Notes: generated from the sequence alone by a model not told the origin. DNA of 64,000 nucleotides from Streptomyces atriruber (GCF_001418325.1 NZ_LIPN01000128.1:1-64000), one strand, 5' to 3'; shown: positions 1 through 10,740, counted from the stretch's first letter. A program made the numbers and translations.

Positions 1-352
1 CGAGCGAACCGGTCCGCTGACTGGTCAGCCACCCCGGCCCGAGCTCCCCCGCCCGTTCCAGGAGCCGCCCCCGCAGCTCCGACTTGACCGCCGCGCTCGC
101 CCGGTGCGCGGCGAGCTCGGTCAGCCAGGAGACCAGCCCCCGCCCCGCCGCGACCACGGCGAGCAGCACCAGCGGTGTGCCCAGGTCGCCCACGGAGCGC
201 CCGTCCTGGAAGGCGCCCACCACGATCTCGGCGATGAGCATCGCCTGCCCGACGACCAGGCCCGCCCCGGCCACGCCCAGGCCCACCACCGCAACGAGGA
301 AGAAGCGAGTGGCGCGGGCGTACCGGAGCAGGCGCGGGTCGATCGGTTTCAC
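1..352 (-). CDS. cydCD: CydCD-like ABC transporter, N-terminal part (cut by window edge)
   Basis: Reading the minus strand from a GTG at 352 gives an open frame to the window edge, starting M-K-P-I-D-P-R-L-L-R-Y-A-R and followed by two hydrophobic segments (about residues 15-40 and 60-75), as at the start of an ABC-transporter membrane domain. It lies 62 bp downstream of cydB on the same strand, where actinobacteria carry the cysteine/glutathione exporter needed to assemble cytochrome bd; in Streptomyces CydC and CydD are usually one fused protein. The start codon lies inside a perfect parS site (346-359), and GGAGGG at 363-368 is the ribosome binding site, with about 10 nt spacing. The ATPase domain is outside the window, so the identity rests on context and the N-terminus. 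Confidence 0.8.
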   Translation of the reverse strand, partial: MKPIDPRLLRYARATRFFLVAVVGLGVAGAGLVVGQAMLIAEIVVGAFQDGRSVGDLGTPLVLLAVVAAGRGLVSWLTELAAHRASAAVKSELRGRLLERAGELGPGWLTSQRTGSL

Positions 353-359
353 GTGAAAC
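346..359. promoter_or_regulatory. parS site, perfect, overlapping the cydCD start codon
   Basis: GTTTCACGTGAAAC, a perfect match to the ParB-binding consensus. The central GTG (minus strand, 352-350) is the start codon of cydCD, so bound ParB would cover the start region of the gene. Confidence 0.9.
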
Positions 360-380
360 ACACCCTCCAACAGGATTGGT

Positions 381-432
381 GAACGGCCTCAGTACGCGGC
401 CTCAGTGAACGGCCTCAGTGCGCGGCGTCAGC
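381..432. repeat. 13-bp tandem repeat across the cydB stop codon
   Basis: Four 13-bp units (381-393, 394-406, 407-419, 420-432) share the core CGGCCTCAGT, the last with one change in the core. On the minus strand each reads roughly ACTGAGGCCG. The cydB stop TGA (415-417) lies in this array, so the end of the gene seems to have been duplicated downstream into the cydB-cydCD spacer. Confidence 0.7.
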
Positions 433-1419
433 GATGTGCTGCGTACCGATCCGCTTGCGGAACACCCAGTACGTCCACGACTGGTAGAGCAGCACGACCG
501 GCGTCGCGACGCCCGCGCACCACGTCATGATCTTCAGCGTGTACGGACTGGACGAGGCGTTGGTGACCGTGAGGCTCCACTCCTCGTTCAGCGACGAGGG
601 CATGACGTTCGGGAAGAGCGTCAGGAAGAGCATCGTGACGGCCGCGGCGATCGTGATCCCGGACAGCGCGAACGACCACCCCTCACGCCCGATCTTGATG
701 GCCGCGATGGCGCCCACCAGGGCGACCACCGCCACGATCATCGCGACCAGGCTCTTGCCGTCGCCCTTGCCGGCCTGGGTCCAGATCATGAACCCGAGCG
801 CCAGCACGGCAGTGACCAGACCGAGGCCCAGCGCCATCTTCCGCGCCCGCACCCGGATGTCGCCCACCGTCTTGAGCGAGGCGAACACCGCCCCGTGGAA
901 GGTGAACAGCGTCAGGGTGACGAGGCCGCCGAGGATCGCGTACGGGTTGAGCAGGTCCCAGAAGTTGCCCACGTACTCCTTGTGGGCGTCGATCTTCACG
1001 CCCCGCACGATGTTGCCGAACGCGACGCCCCACAGCACCGCGGGGATCAGCGACGTCCAGAAGATCGCGTGTTCCCAGTTGGTCTGCCAGCGCTCCTCGG
1101 GCCGCTTGGCGCGGTACTCGAAGGCGACACCACGCACGATCAGGCAGATCAGGATGATCAACAGCGGCAGATAGAAGCCGGAGAAGAGCGTGGCGTACCA
1201 GTCGGGGAAGGCGGCGAAGGTCGCGCCGCCCGCGGTGAGCAGCCACACCTCGTTGCCGTCCCAGACGGGCCCGATGGTGTTGATGAGGACCCGCTTCTCG
1301 ACCCGGTCACGGGCGAGCAGCTTGGTCAGAATGCCGATCCCGAAGTCGAAGCCCTCCAGGAAGAAGTAGCCGATCCACAGGACGGCGATCAGTACGAACC
1401 AGACGTCGTGAAGTTCCAT
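415..1419 (-). CDS. cydB: Cytochrome bd ubiquinol/menaquinol oxidase subunit II
   Basis: 334 aa, the usual CydB length. The N-terminus M-E-L-H-D-V-W-F-V-L-I-A-V-L-W and the motif G-Y-F-F-L-E-G-F-D-F-G-I-G are diagnostic of CydB, and about eight hydrophobic segments follow. With CydA it forms the high-affinity oxygen-reducing quinol oxidase in the cytoplasmic membrane. It starts 19 nt after the cydA stop with a GGAG/GAGG site upstream, so it is co-transcribed with cydA under the Rex operator at 3067-3082. Its last codons and stop are embedded in a short tandem repeat. Confidence 0.97.
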   Translation of the reverse strand: MELHDVWFVLIAVLWIGYFFLEGFDFGIGILTKLLARDRVEKRVLINTIGPVWDGNEVWLLTAGGATFAAFPDWYATLFSGFYLPLLIILICLIVRGVAFEYRAKRPEERWQTNWEHAIFWTSLIPAVLWGVAFGNIVRGVKIDAHKEYVGNFWDLLNPYAILGGLVTLTLFTFHGAVFASLKTVGDIRVRARKMALGLGLVTAVLALGFMIWTQAGKGDGKSLVAMIVAVVALVGAIAAIKIGREGWSFALSGITIAAAVTMLFLTLFPNVMPSSLNEEWSLTVTNASSSPYTLKIMTWCAGVATPVVLLYQSWTYWVFRKRIGTQHIADAAH

Positions 1420-1438
1420 GTCCTCGTCGCTCCTTCCT

Positions 1439-2983
1439 TCAGTAAGAGAAGGCCATGGGCCGGTCGGAATCGGAGTCGGAGTCCGAGTCGGAGCCCTTGC
1501 CCGAGCCGGGGCCGCCGATCTTGGTGGGCGGGTTGAGGTCCGCCTCCGTCAGCTCGGGCGGGCCCTTCCTGACGTACTTGAGCAGCAGCTTCACCTCGAT
1601 CACGGCGAGGATCGCGTAGATCAGCGTGAACCCGATCAGCGAGGTGAGCACCTCACCCTGCGAGACCCCGGGCGAGACCGCGTCCCGGGTGCGCAGGACT
1701 CCGTAGACCACCCAGGGCTGCCGCCCCGTCTCGGTGAAGATCCAGCCCCAGGCGGTGCCGATGAGGGGGAAGATCAGCGTCCACTGCGAGAGCTTCCACC
1801 ACCAGTTGCCGATCTTCGGCGCGAGCTCCCTGTTCTTGGTGAGCATCAGCTTGGGGATGTCGTCCGCCCCGGTGCGGTGCTCGGGCGCGAGCCAGAACTT
1901 CTTCCGCGTCAGCCACAGGCCCGCGGTGCACAGCGCCATCGAGACGCCGCCGAAGCCGATCATCCAGCGGTAGGACCAGTAGGCGGTGGGGATGTTGGGC
2001 CGGTAGTCGCCGGGCCCGTACTTCTCCTGTGCCTGCTTGTTGAGGTCGTTGATGCCGGGGATCTCGGCGTTGAAGTTGTTCTTGGCGAGGAAGGACAGGA
2101 CGCCGGGCACCTCTATGGCGACGTCGTTGTGGCCCTTGGCCACGTCGCCGTACGCGAAGAGCGAGAACGGCGCCGGCTTCTCGGTCTCCCACAGCGCCTC
2201 GGCGGCCGACATCTTCATCGGCTGCTGCTCGTACATGACCTTGCCGAGGGTGTCGGCGCTGACGACGGTGAGCAGGGTGCCGACGAAGGCGGTGACCAGG
2301 CCGAGCCGCATCGACATCCGCATGGTGCGGATGTGCTGCTTCTTGCGCAGGTGGAAGATGGCGATGCCGGTCATGAAGGCGCCGCCGACCAGGATGGCCG
2401 CCGAGATGACGTGGAAGAAGTTGACGAGCGTCGTCTCCTGGAAGAGCACCTTCGCGAAGTCCGTGAGCTCCGCGCGCTTGCTGCCGTCCCGCTCCACGAT
2501 CTTGTAGCCGACCGGGTGCTGCATGAAGGCGTTGGCGGCGATGATGAAGTACGCCGACAGCACGGTGCCGATGGAGACGATCCAGATCGTCGCGCAGTGC
2601 AGCTTCTTCGGCAGCTTGTCCCAGCCGAAGATCCACAGGCCGATGAAGGTCGACTCGAAGAAGAAGGCGATCAGCGCCTCGAAGGCGAGCGGCGCCCCGA
2701 AGACATCACCGACGAACCGCGAGTAGTCGGACCAGTTCATGCCGAACTGGAACTCCTGCACGATGCCGGTGACGACACCCATGGCGATATTGATCAGGAA
2801 CAGCTTTCCCCAGAACTTGGTCGCTCTGAGGTAGTGCTCCTTGCCGGTCCGCACCCACGCCGTCTCGAGGATCGCCGTGAGGGCGGCGAGCGAGATCGTC
2901 AGGGGAACGAACAGGAAGTGGTAGACGGTCGTGATGCCGAACTGCCATCGCGCCAGTGTTTCGGGCGCCAGAGCCAGGTCCAC
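1439..2983 (-). CDS. cydA: Cytochrome bd ubiquinol/menaquinol oxidase subunit I
   Basis: 514 aa. The start is a GTG with AAGGAG 8 nt upstream. The N-terminal helix carries the Y-H-F-L-F motif (His22, equivalent of the E. coli heme b595 ligand His19), followed by F-G-M-N-W-S-D-Y and G-W-D-K-L-P typical of CydA, and about nine membrane helices. It is the heme- and quinol-binding subunit, supporting respiration at low oxygen. The C-terminus ends in an unusual Ser-Asp alternating tail (about residues 493-507) before R-P-M-A-F-S-Y, probably a disordered cytoplasmic end. First gene of the cyd operon; Rex control is inferred from the operator upstream. Confidence 0.97.
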   Translation of the reverse strand: MDLALAPETLARWQFGITTVYHFLFVPLTISLAALTAILETAWVRTGKEHYLRATKFWGKLFLINIAMGVVTGIVQEFQFGMNWSDYSRFVGDVFGAPLAFEALIAFFFESTFIGLWIFGWDKLPKKLHCATIWIVSIGTVLSAYFIIAANAFMQHPVGYKIVERDGSKRAELTDFAKVLFQETTLVNFFHVISAAILVGGAFMTGIAIFHLRKKQHIRTMRMSMRLGLVTAFVGTLLTVVSADTLGKVMYEQQPMKMSAAEALWETEKPAPFSLFAYGDVAKGHNDVAIEVPGVLSFLAKNNFNAEIPGINDLNKQAQEKYGPGDYRPNIPTAYWSYRWMIGFGGVSMALCTAGLWLTRKKFWLAPEHRTGADDIPKLMLTKNRELAPKIGNWWWKLSQWTLIFPLIGTAWGWIFTETGRQPWVVYGVLRTRDAVSPGVSQGEVLTSLIGFTLIYAILAVIEVKLLLKYVRKGPPELTEADLNPPTKIGGPGSGKGSDSDSDSDSDRPMAFSY

Positions 2984-3066
2984 TGCGTCTTCTCCTTACT
3001 CGCCGTGGTCATAGCGGCAGTTTGCCCCTTTTATCCGACTGATCTCCGGAGGAAACGGGACACGCT

Positions 3067-3082
3067 TGTGAACGCGTTCACA
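3067..3082 (-). promoter_or_regulatory. Rex operator upstream of cydA
   Basis: TGTGAACGCGTTCACA is a perfect palindrome matching the Rex operator (TGTGAACNNNTTCACA) known from S. coelicolor, where Rex senses NADH/NAD+ and represses cydABCD. It lies 84 bp before the cydA start codon, where it can block the promoter. Confidence 0.93.
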
Positions 3083-3176
3083 TTCACAAGCATTATGTCG
3101 TACTGACTGTCGGCTCCCGAGCGGGGGGTCCCCCTTACCGACGGAAACGGGCCACGCCTGTCGACGAGGGCACGAA

Positions 3177-3206
3177 AAGGCCCCCGGAGCTCACCCCGGG
3201 GGCCTT
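3177..3206. terminator. GC-rich hairpin between the cyd promoter and the 3241 gene
   Basis: 11-bp perfect arms (3177-3187 and 3196-3206, AAGGCCCCCGG and complement) with an 8-nt loop. It separates the divergent cydA promoter from the following gene; there is no long U-run, as usual in Streptomyces. Confidence 0.6.
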
Positions 3207-3215
3207 CCCAAGAAC

Positions 3216-3232
3216 TTCAACATATTGTTGAA
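3216..3232. promoter_or_regulatory. Palindrome TTCAACA-TAT-TGTTGAA before the 3241 gene
   Basis: Seven-bp perfect arms around TAT, in an AT-rich patch ending 8 nt before the ATG at 3241. The size and position suit a dimeric repressor (GntR or MarR type). The regulator is unknown. The gene has no visible Shine-Dalgarno sequence, so the palindrome may overlap a promoter for a near-leaderless message. Confidence 0.5.
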
Positions 3233-3240
3233 TCCGCGCC

Positions 3241-3615
3241 ATGCAGATACGGATCTCCTGGCCCGCGGGCCATCTCACCGCGACCCTCGCCGAGACCCCG
3301 ACCAGCCAGGCACTCGGCAAGGTCCTGCCGCTCTCCGCCAGCGCGAACACCTGGGGCGAAGAGGTCTACTTCGACACGGGCGTGAGCGTCCCGCGCGAAC
3401 CCGACGCCCAGCAGGTCGTCGAGCCCGGCACGGTCGCCTTCTGGACCGACGGCGACGCCCTCGCGCTCCCCTACGGCCCCACGCCGATCTCGCGGGGCGA
3501 CGAGTGCCGCCTCGCGAGCCCGTGCAACCTCCTGGGCCGCATCGACGGCGACCCCGGAGCGCTGGCCTCCGTGCGCCCCGGCGACCCCGTACGCGTCGAA
3601 CTCGTCCAGGACTAG
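3241..3615 (+). CDS. Cyclophilin-like fold protein (TM1367-type)
   Basis: 124 aa. It has features of the small cyclophilin-like family (TM1367/DUF3830 type): the start M-Q-I-R-I-S-W, a central G-E-E-V-Y-F-D-T, the proline/glycine-rich W-T-D-G-D-A-L-A-L-P-Y-G-P-T-P, and a closing L-G-R-I-D-G-D-P. No peptidyl-prolyl isomerase activity can be claimed; family members have no settled function. It is transcribed alone, convergent with hisC (41-bp gap), behind a hairpin and an AT-rich palindrome that may control it. No ribosome binding site is visible. Confidence 0.75.
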   Translation: MQIRISWPAGHLTATLAETPTSQALGKVLPLSASANTWGEEVYFDTGVSVPREPDAQQVVEPGTVAFWTDGDALALPYGPTPISRGDECRLASPCNLLGRIDGDPGALASVRPGDPVRVELVQD

Positions 3616-3655
3616 GGCACACCCGCAGGGCCGGGGCGCACCCGACGAGGACGGC

Positions 3656-4735
3656 CTACAGCTCCTTGCGGAAGGCCTCCGCCGCCTGCAGGAAGATGTC
3701 GTTGGCCTCGGTCTCGCCGATCGTGGCCCGCATCCCCTCACCCGCGAAGGGCCGCACGACCACGCCGGCCTTCTCGCACGCCGCCGCGAAGTCGGCCGTA
3801 CGGTCCCCGAGCCGCAGCCACACGAAGTTCGCCTGCGTCTCGGGCACCGTCCAGCCCTGCCCGCGCAGCGCCTCGACCACCCGCGTGCGCTCGCCGACCA
3901 GCGAACCGACCCGGCCCATCAGCTCGTCCTCGGCGCGCAGCGACGCCACCGCCGCGTCCTGCGCGAGCTGGCTCACCCCGAAGGGCACCGCCGTCTTGCG
4001 CAGCGCGGCGGCCACCGGCTCGTGGGCGACCGCGAAGCCGACGCGCAGCCCCGCCAGGCCGTACGCCTTGGAGAACGTACGCAGGACACAGACGTTCGGA
4101 CGGTCGCGGTAGATCTCGATGCCGTCCGGCACCTCGGGGTCACGGATGAACTCGCGGTACGCCTCGTCCAGGACGACCAGGACGTCGCTCGGCACCCGGT
4201 CCAGGAACCGCTCCAGCTCGGCCTTGCGGACCACCGTGCCCGTGGGGTTGTTGGGGTTGCAGACGAAGATGAGCCGGGTGCGGTCGGTGATGGCGGCGGC
4301 CATCGCGTCGAGGTCGTGCACCTCACCGTCCGTGAGCGGCACCCGCACCGACGTGGCGCCGCTGACCTGCGTGATGATCGGGTACGCCTCGAAGGAACGC
4401 CACGCGTAGATCACCTCGTCGCCCGGCCCCGAGGTGGCCTGCAGCAGCTGCTGGGCGACACCGACGGAACCGGTGCCGGTGGCGATGTGCGAGGCGGGCA
4501 CCCCGAAGCGGTCGGCCAGCTCGCTCATCAGGGCGGTGCAGGCCATGTCGGGGTAGCGGTTGAAGGACCCGGCGGCGGCGAGCGCGCTCTCCATGACGCC
4601 GGGGAGCGGCGGATAGGGGTTCTCGTTGGAGGACAGCTTGTAGGCCGCCGGACCGTCCGCCGCCGCGGGCTTGCCCGGCTTGTAGGTGGGGATCCCCGCC
4701 AGCTCGGCGCGCAGCCTCGGGTTCATCTCGCTCAC
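3656..4735 (-). CDS. hisC: PLP-dependent histidinol-phosphate/aromatic aminotransferase
   Basis: 359 aa, fold type I aminotransferase. Visible motifs: [11 protein letters not shown] near residue 38, the substrate/PLP loop [11 protein letters not shown], and the Schiff-base lysine in [15 protein letters not shown]. The family includes HisC (histidinol phosphate to imidazole-acetol phosphate) and aromatic aminotransferases; the sequence alone does not separate them. It lies outside a his operon, so it may be a second HisC or a phenylalanine/tyrosine transaminase. Transcribed singly from the 4736-5145 spacer. Confidence 0.85.
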   Translation of the reverse strand: MSEMNPRLRAELAGIPTYKPGKPAAADGPAAYKLSSNENPYPPLPGVMESALAAAGSFNRYPDMACTALMSELADRFGVPASHIATGTGSVGVAQQLLQATSGPGDEVIYAWRSFEAYPIITQVSGATSVRVPLTDGEVHDLDAMAAAITDRTRLIFVCNPNNPTGTVVRKAELERFLDRVPSDVLVVLDEAYREFIRDPEVPDGIEIYRDRPNVCVLRTFSKAYGLAGLRVGFAVAHEPVAAALRKTAVPFGVSQLAQDAAVASLRAEDELMGRVGSLVGERTRVVEALRGQGWTVPETQANFVWLRLGDRTADFAAACEKAGVVVRPFAGEGMRATIGETEANDIFLQAAEAFRKEL

Positions 4736-5145
4736 CGCAGTCCTCCTCGTGGCCAGTCACACTCTTGTCAGTCACACCAGTTCGAATACTGCTTACCTTA
4801 TGAGGATTCGGCGCCGCTGCGAATGGGCTGCCGACATCGGCGTACGAACTTCCGGCTCCGCACCCCCGAAGGCGCGCAGAGAGGGGGGAGCGCCCCGTGC
4901 TCCCCCATGCGCCGGTGGCTCGCTCCGTGGCGCGCATCCCTCGTGAAGGTGAGTTGAGACCTCTTCGAGACCTGGCACCTTTGGCAGGCCCGCGCTCGAC
5001 GATCAGGGGCAGCTATCCCTTGAACCGTTCAACTCCCTTGCATTCCAAGGCGATTGCCCCTCTTCCGCCATGCAGAAACGTGCCTGTCAACGAGTGAATA
5101 TGCGCCCCTGCTACCCACCCTCATGAGCCCTACTATCGGCTCGCC
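4736..5145. other. 410-bp divergent spacer (hisC / LacI regulator)
   Basis: No credible gene. The hisC side has a direct repeat AGTCACAC (about 4754 and 4769). The centre is a G/C-rich stretch with no clear motif. A palindrome at 5020-5032 lies on the LacI-regulator side. Confidence 0.6.
5020..5032. promoter_or_regulatory. Candidate LacI-family operator
   Basis: TTGAACCGTTCAA: arms TTGAAC and GTTCAA around one base. LacI-type regulators bind short palindromes of this kind, and it lies 113 bp upstream of the LacI-family gene. Autoregulation is inferred. Confidence 0.45.
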
Positions 5146-6267
5146 ATGACAGCAGCAGGGAAGCACCAGGTGAGCCGAGCGGAGACCGCACGCCGGGGCA
5201 ACCGGCAGAGTCGAGCGGGCATCAGAGACGTCGCCGCCGCCGCCGGTGTCTCCATCACGACTGTCTCCGACGCCCTCAACGGCAAGGGTCGGCTGCCCGA
5301 CGCCACCCGACGCCACGTCCGCGAGGTCGCAGAGCGGCTGGGCTATCGCCCGTCCGCCGCGGCCCGCACCCTCCGTACCGGCAAGTCCGGCCTCATCGGC
5401 CTGACCGTGACGACGTACGGGGATGAACCTTTCACCTTCACCGAGTTCGCCTATTTCGCCGAGATGGCCAGAGCCGCCACCTCGGCCGCCCTCGCCCGGG
5501 GCTATGCCCTGGTCATCCTGCCCGCCACCTCCCGACGCAGCCCCGTCGACGTGTGGTCCAACGTCGCACTCGACGGCACCGTGGTCGTCGATCCCTCGGA
5601 CCACGACCCCGTGGTCAGCGAGCTGGTCCGACAGGGCCTGCCGGTGGTCTCCGACGGCCGCCCGGCAGGCTCCCTGCCGGTCACCGCCTGGGTCGACAAC
5701 GACCACGAGGCCGCTGTCCTGGAGATCCTCGACCACCTGGCCGCCGCCGGCGCCCGCCGGATCGGCCTGCTCACCGGCACCACCACGGACACGTACACCC
5801 ACCTGTCCACGACGGCCTATCTGCGCTGGTGCGAACGCGTCGGGCAGGACCCGGTCTACGAGTCCTATCCCGCGCACGACCCGTGCGCGGGCGCCGTCGC
5901 CGCCGACCGCCTGCTCGCCAGACCCGACCGCCCCGACGCCGTCTACGGCCTCTTCGACCCCAACGGCACCGACCTGCTCGCCGCCGCCCGGCGGTACGGC
6001 CTGCGCGTCCCCGACGACCTGCTGCTGGTCTGCTGCAGCGAGTCGACGGTGTACGCCACCACGGAACCGCCCATCACCACGCTCTCCCTCAAACCGCGGC
6101 GGATCGGCACAGCCGTCGTCCAGCTCCTCATCGACGCCATCGAGGGCCTCGATTCCGGGCGTCCCGTCGAGCAGGTGATACCGACCGAACTGATCGTGCG
6201 CACCTCGTCCGAGCGACGCCCGCCGCGCACGACGGTCAGCCCGCCCCGCTCGCCCGGCTCCGGCTGA
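5146..6267 (+). CDS. LacI-family transcriptional regulator
   Basis: 373 aa. The helix-turn-helix and hinge helix span about residues 25-85 (I-R-D-V-A-A-A-A-G-V-S-I-T-T-V-S-D-A-L-N, then L-G-Y-R-P-S-A-A-A-R-T-L-R-T). A periplasmic-binding-protein-like sensor domain fills the rest, ending with a typical P-P-I-T-T-L-S-L-K-P-R-R-I-G-T-A. There is a 20-residue basic leader before the HTH. It is alone, flanked by non-catabolic genes, so the sugar or ligand sensed is unknown. It sits where S. coelicolor carries a LacI-type regulator next to the hisC-like gene. Confidence 0.92.
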   Translation: MTAAGKHQVSRAETARRGNRQSRAGIRDVAAAAGVSITTVSDALNGKGRLPDATRRHVREVAERLGYRPSAAARTLRTGKSGLIGLTVTTYGDEPFTFTEFAYFAEMARAATSAALARGYALVILPATSRRSPVDVWSNVALDGTVVVDPSDHDPVVSELVRQGLPVVSDGRPAGSLPVTAWVDNDHEAAVLEILDHLAAAGARRIGLLTGTTTDTYTHLSTTAYLRWCERVGQDPVYESYPAHDPCAGAVAADRLLARPDRPDAVYGLFDPNGTDLLAAARRYGLRVPDDLLLVCCSESTVYATTEPPITTLSLKPRRIGTAVVQLLIDAIEGLDSGRPVEQVIPTELIVRTSSERRPPRTTVSPPRSPGSG

Positions 6268-6292
6268 TCGCTCCCGTCCACGCTCCCGGCCC

Positions 6293-6340
6293 GGGCAGAG
6301 GTCGGCATACTCCCCGCCACCAGCGGGGAAACCTCTGCCC
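6293..6340 (+). terminator. Nested hairpin after the LacI-family gene
   Basis: Outer 10-bp arms GGGCAGAGGT (6293-6302) and ACCTCTGCCC (6331-6340) enclose an inner 7-bp stem (6311-6317/6323-6329). It starts 25 bp after the stop codon, so it is a likely terminator. Confidence 0.65.
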
Positions 6341-6508
6341 AATTCGGGAGAAAAGCGCGGTGAACCGGGGTCCGGCACCGATTCACCACCCCTGGTGCAC
6401 CACACAGCGGGAGCCGCATTCCTATGATGGGCGGACGACACCGTGGGCCGCTGCGACCAAGCAGTCCGATCTCGGTGCAGATGCGGCGCAATGGTGGTGG
6501 AGGGGTCG

Positions 6509-7564
6509 ATGACTCAGGGGGCCGGTCAGGGACCCGATGTGCGGACGGCGACGCTTCGCGACTTTCGCGTACCCGCGTACATCCATGAGACGACCGGTCC
6601 CGCCCCGGTGAGCCCCGGAGCTCCGGGCGAGGCGCCGGACGAGGGGTACACCCCCACCCAGCGCGATCTGCCGGTCATCAACCGCGGAGACACCGTCCAG
6701 GTGCAGATCATGCCGGAGCCCCCGCAGCCGCGGGCGAGCGAGGAGCACGGCCCCCTGTTCGTCGTCGGGGACGTGCACGGCTATCTGGACGAGCTCGTCG
6801 CGGCCCTCCAGGAGCAGGGCCTCGTCGACGCCGAGGACAACTGGTCCGCGGGGAACGCGCGCCTGTGGTTCCTCGGTGACTTCACCGACCGCGGGCCCGA
6901 CGGCATCGGCGTCATCGACCTCGTGATGCGGCTGTCCGCGGAGGCCGCCGCCGCCGGCGGCTACTGCAAGGCCCTGATGGGAAACCACGAGCTGCTCCTG
7001 CTCGGCGCCAAGCGCTTCGGGGACACTCCGGTGAACTCCGGCGCGGGCACCGCCACCTTCCAGGCCGCCTGGCTCCTGAACGGCGGGCAGAAGACCGACA
7101 TGGAGCGCCTGGAGGACCACCACCTGCAGTGGATGGCCCGCCTGGACGCGATGGAGGAGGCCGACGGCCACCTGCTCGTGCACTCCGACACGACCGCCTA
7201 TCTGGATTACGGTGACTCGATCGAGGCGGTGAACGACACCATCCGCGAGACACTTACGCGCAACGACGCCGACGAATGCTGGGACCTCTTCCGCAAGTTC
7301 ACCAAGCGCTTCGCGTTCCGCGACGAGTCCGGCCCCTCGGCCGTGCGCGAGCTTCTCGACATGTACGGCGGCACACGCATCGTCCATGGTCACAGCCCTA
7401 TCCCGTACCTCCTGGGTGACGTCGGCTCCGAGGACGAGTCGGACGGCGGCGGCCCGGTCATCGAGGGCCCGCACGTCTACGCCGACGGCCTGGCCATCGC
7501 CATGGACGGCGGAGTGACCATGGCCGGAAAGCTACTGGTCCGCCAACTCCCCCTGGGTATCTGA
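6509..7564 (+). CDS. PPP-type metallophosphoesterase
   Basis: 351 aa from the ATG at 6509, which has GGAGG 5 nt upstream; an upstream in-frame ATG at 6443 lacks a site. The calcineurin-like signature is complete: G-D-V-H-G (about residue 90), G-D-F-T-D-R-G (about 117), G-N-H-E (about 156), then H-S-D and H-G-H. These residues coordinate two metals in Ser/Thr phosphatases and in Ap4A hydrolases. The 85-residue N-terminal extension is unrecognised. Monocistronic; substrate unknown. Confidence 0.88.
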   Translation: MTQGAGQGPDVRTATLRDFRVPAYIHETTGPAPVSPGAPGEAPDEGYTPTQRDLPVINRGDTVQVQIMPEPPQPRASEEHGPLFVVGDVHGYLDELVAALQEQGLVDAEDNWSAGNARLWFLGDFTDRGPDGIGVIDLVMRLSAEAAAAGGYCKALMGNHELLLLGAKRFGDTPVNSGAGTATFQAAWLLNGGQKTDMERLEDHHLQWMARLDAMEEADGHLLVHSDTTAYLDYGDSIEAVNDTIRETLTRNDADECWDLFRKFTKRFAFRDESGPSAVRELLDMYGGTRIVHGHSPIPYLLGDVGSEDESDGGGPVIEGPHVYADGLAIAMDGGVTMAGKLLVRQLPLGI

Positions 7565-7744
7565 GCGTTCTCTGGGCAGGCGCCCCTCTACACGATCACG
7601 CTGGCCAGGGGGGCAATTTCCGGAAACCCCCTGTCACCGCGTGCCGTCACGGCTCTACCATCGGCTTATCCGTAGCAGGCTCCCCTCCGTTTCTGCCCAA
7701 CGGCTCGTAGCCATGCGAGCCTCAGCCCTACGGAGCATCGGGGG

Positions 7745-8632
7745 ATGCACATGAACAGCGCTCCACACCTGCTCAATGAGGACCGCGCCGAGTACGAGCG
7801 GATCCTCGATGAGGCGCTGCGCACCGCACCGGACCGTCCCGAACTCGCCGCAGTGGGCCAGCGGCTCAACACCGAACAACTGCGCACCATGGCCCTGAAC
7901 GCGACAGCACTGATCACGGCCGCGGCCGCGGCCGAGTACGCGCACTACGTGAAGGTTCGCGAGGAGTTGCGCGAACCTCGACCGAGGTCCACTTCGATCC
8001 GCGAAGGGAGCGGACAGAGCGCCGCGGAGTCGGGTTCCGGCGGCGTCAGCCTCGCCACCACGATGGGCGAGGTGGCGGAACCGGCGGCAGCGGGAGCCGG
8101 GGCGATCGCGATCGTCGCGGTCCTGGCGCCCGTCCTCGCGGGGACGGCCGCCGCGATCTTCCTGCTCGTCGGCTACATCCTGAAGATGCTCACCCCCGAG
8201 CCCGCCTTCGCGGACACCCTGCTCACCGCGGGATGGCTGTTCGGCGCGCTCACCGCGGGGGGCATCCTGGTCGCAGCGGCCGGTCTGCTCCTGACCGCCC
8301 TGCGCAACGGCTCCACCTCGCTCCAGGCAGGCCTGCACGGCGAGCTGCACGAGGAGGTGTCCCGCGCCAGGGAAGACTGGGGCCGGGCGCTCCTCGAGCG
8401 GGGCGTCGTGCCGTTCCTCCGGGAGGCCCTGACGGAACCGGGCGGTGCTCCCGCCCGCACGCCGTCGGTGCACCAGAGTGGTGCGGGGGCAAGCGGCCGC
8501 ATGCCCCAACTCGGCTATCACAGGCCGGGGTTCAGCAGCCCGGACGGCGGCCAGACGGGGCCGCGGCCGAGCTACTCGAGCCCCGACTTCTCCAGCCCCG
8601 ACTTCGGCGGGCCCGACCAGAAGCCGGAGTAG
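7745..8632 (+). CDS. Hypothetical two-helix membrane protein with Ser-Pro-Asp tail
   Basis: 295 aa, family not recognised. The N-terminal 60 residues look helical and soluble. Two long hydrophobic segments lie at about residues 115-150 and 158-185. The C-terminus (about 235-295) is Pro/Ser/Gly-rich and ends in repeats of S-S-P-D-F. ATGs at 7745 and 7751 are both possible starts: the second is better spaced from the GGGGG run at 7740-7744. It faces thiC convergently across a hairpin. Codon use is typical of the window. Confidence 0.8.
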   Translation: MHMNSAPHLLNEDRAEYERILDEALRTAPDRPELAAVGQRLNTEQLRTMALNATALITAAAAAEYAHYVKVREELREPRPRSTSIREGSGQSAAESGSGGVSLATTMGEVAEPAAAGAGAIAIVAVLAPVLAGTAAAIFLLVGYILKMLTPEPAFADTLLTAGWLFGALTAGGILVAAAGLLLTALRNGSTSLQAGLHGELHEEVSRAREDWGRALLERGVVPFLREALTEPGGAPARTPSVHQSGAGASGRMPQLGYHRPGFSSPDGGQTGPRPSYSSPDFSSPDFGGPDQKPE

Positions 8633-8680
8633 CGGCCCCGGCCGCACGCACCGCAACGCTTCGGGGCTGTGACACCGCTT

Positions 8681-8714
8681 CGTGGCCCCGCCACCCATCA
8701 GGGGCGGGACCACG
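8681..8714. terminator. Bidirectional hairpin between the 7745 gene and thiC
   Basis: 14-nt arms (8681-8694 and 8701-8714) with 12 paired positions and a 6-nt loop, in the middle of the convergent spacer. Confidence 0.55.
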
Positions 8715-8733
8715 GAGCACCAGTCACGGTGTC

Positions 8734-10656
<1,923 letters not shown>

Positions 10657-10740
10657 CGCGATTGCAAAGGTGGCTCCACGCTAGCGTCATGTCGGGCGCG
10701 CTGAACAGAGGGCCCCTGCCGTTCTTGCGATGATCGGGCA

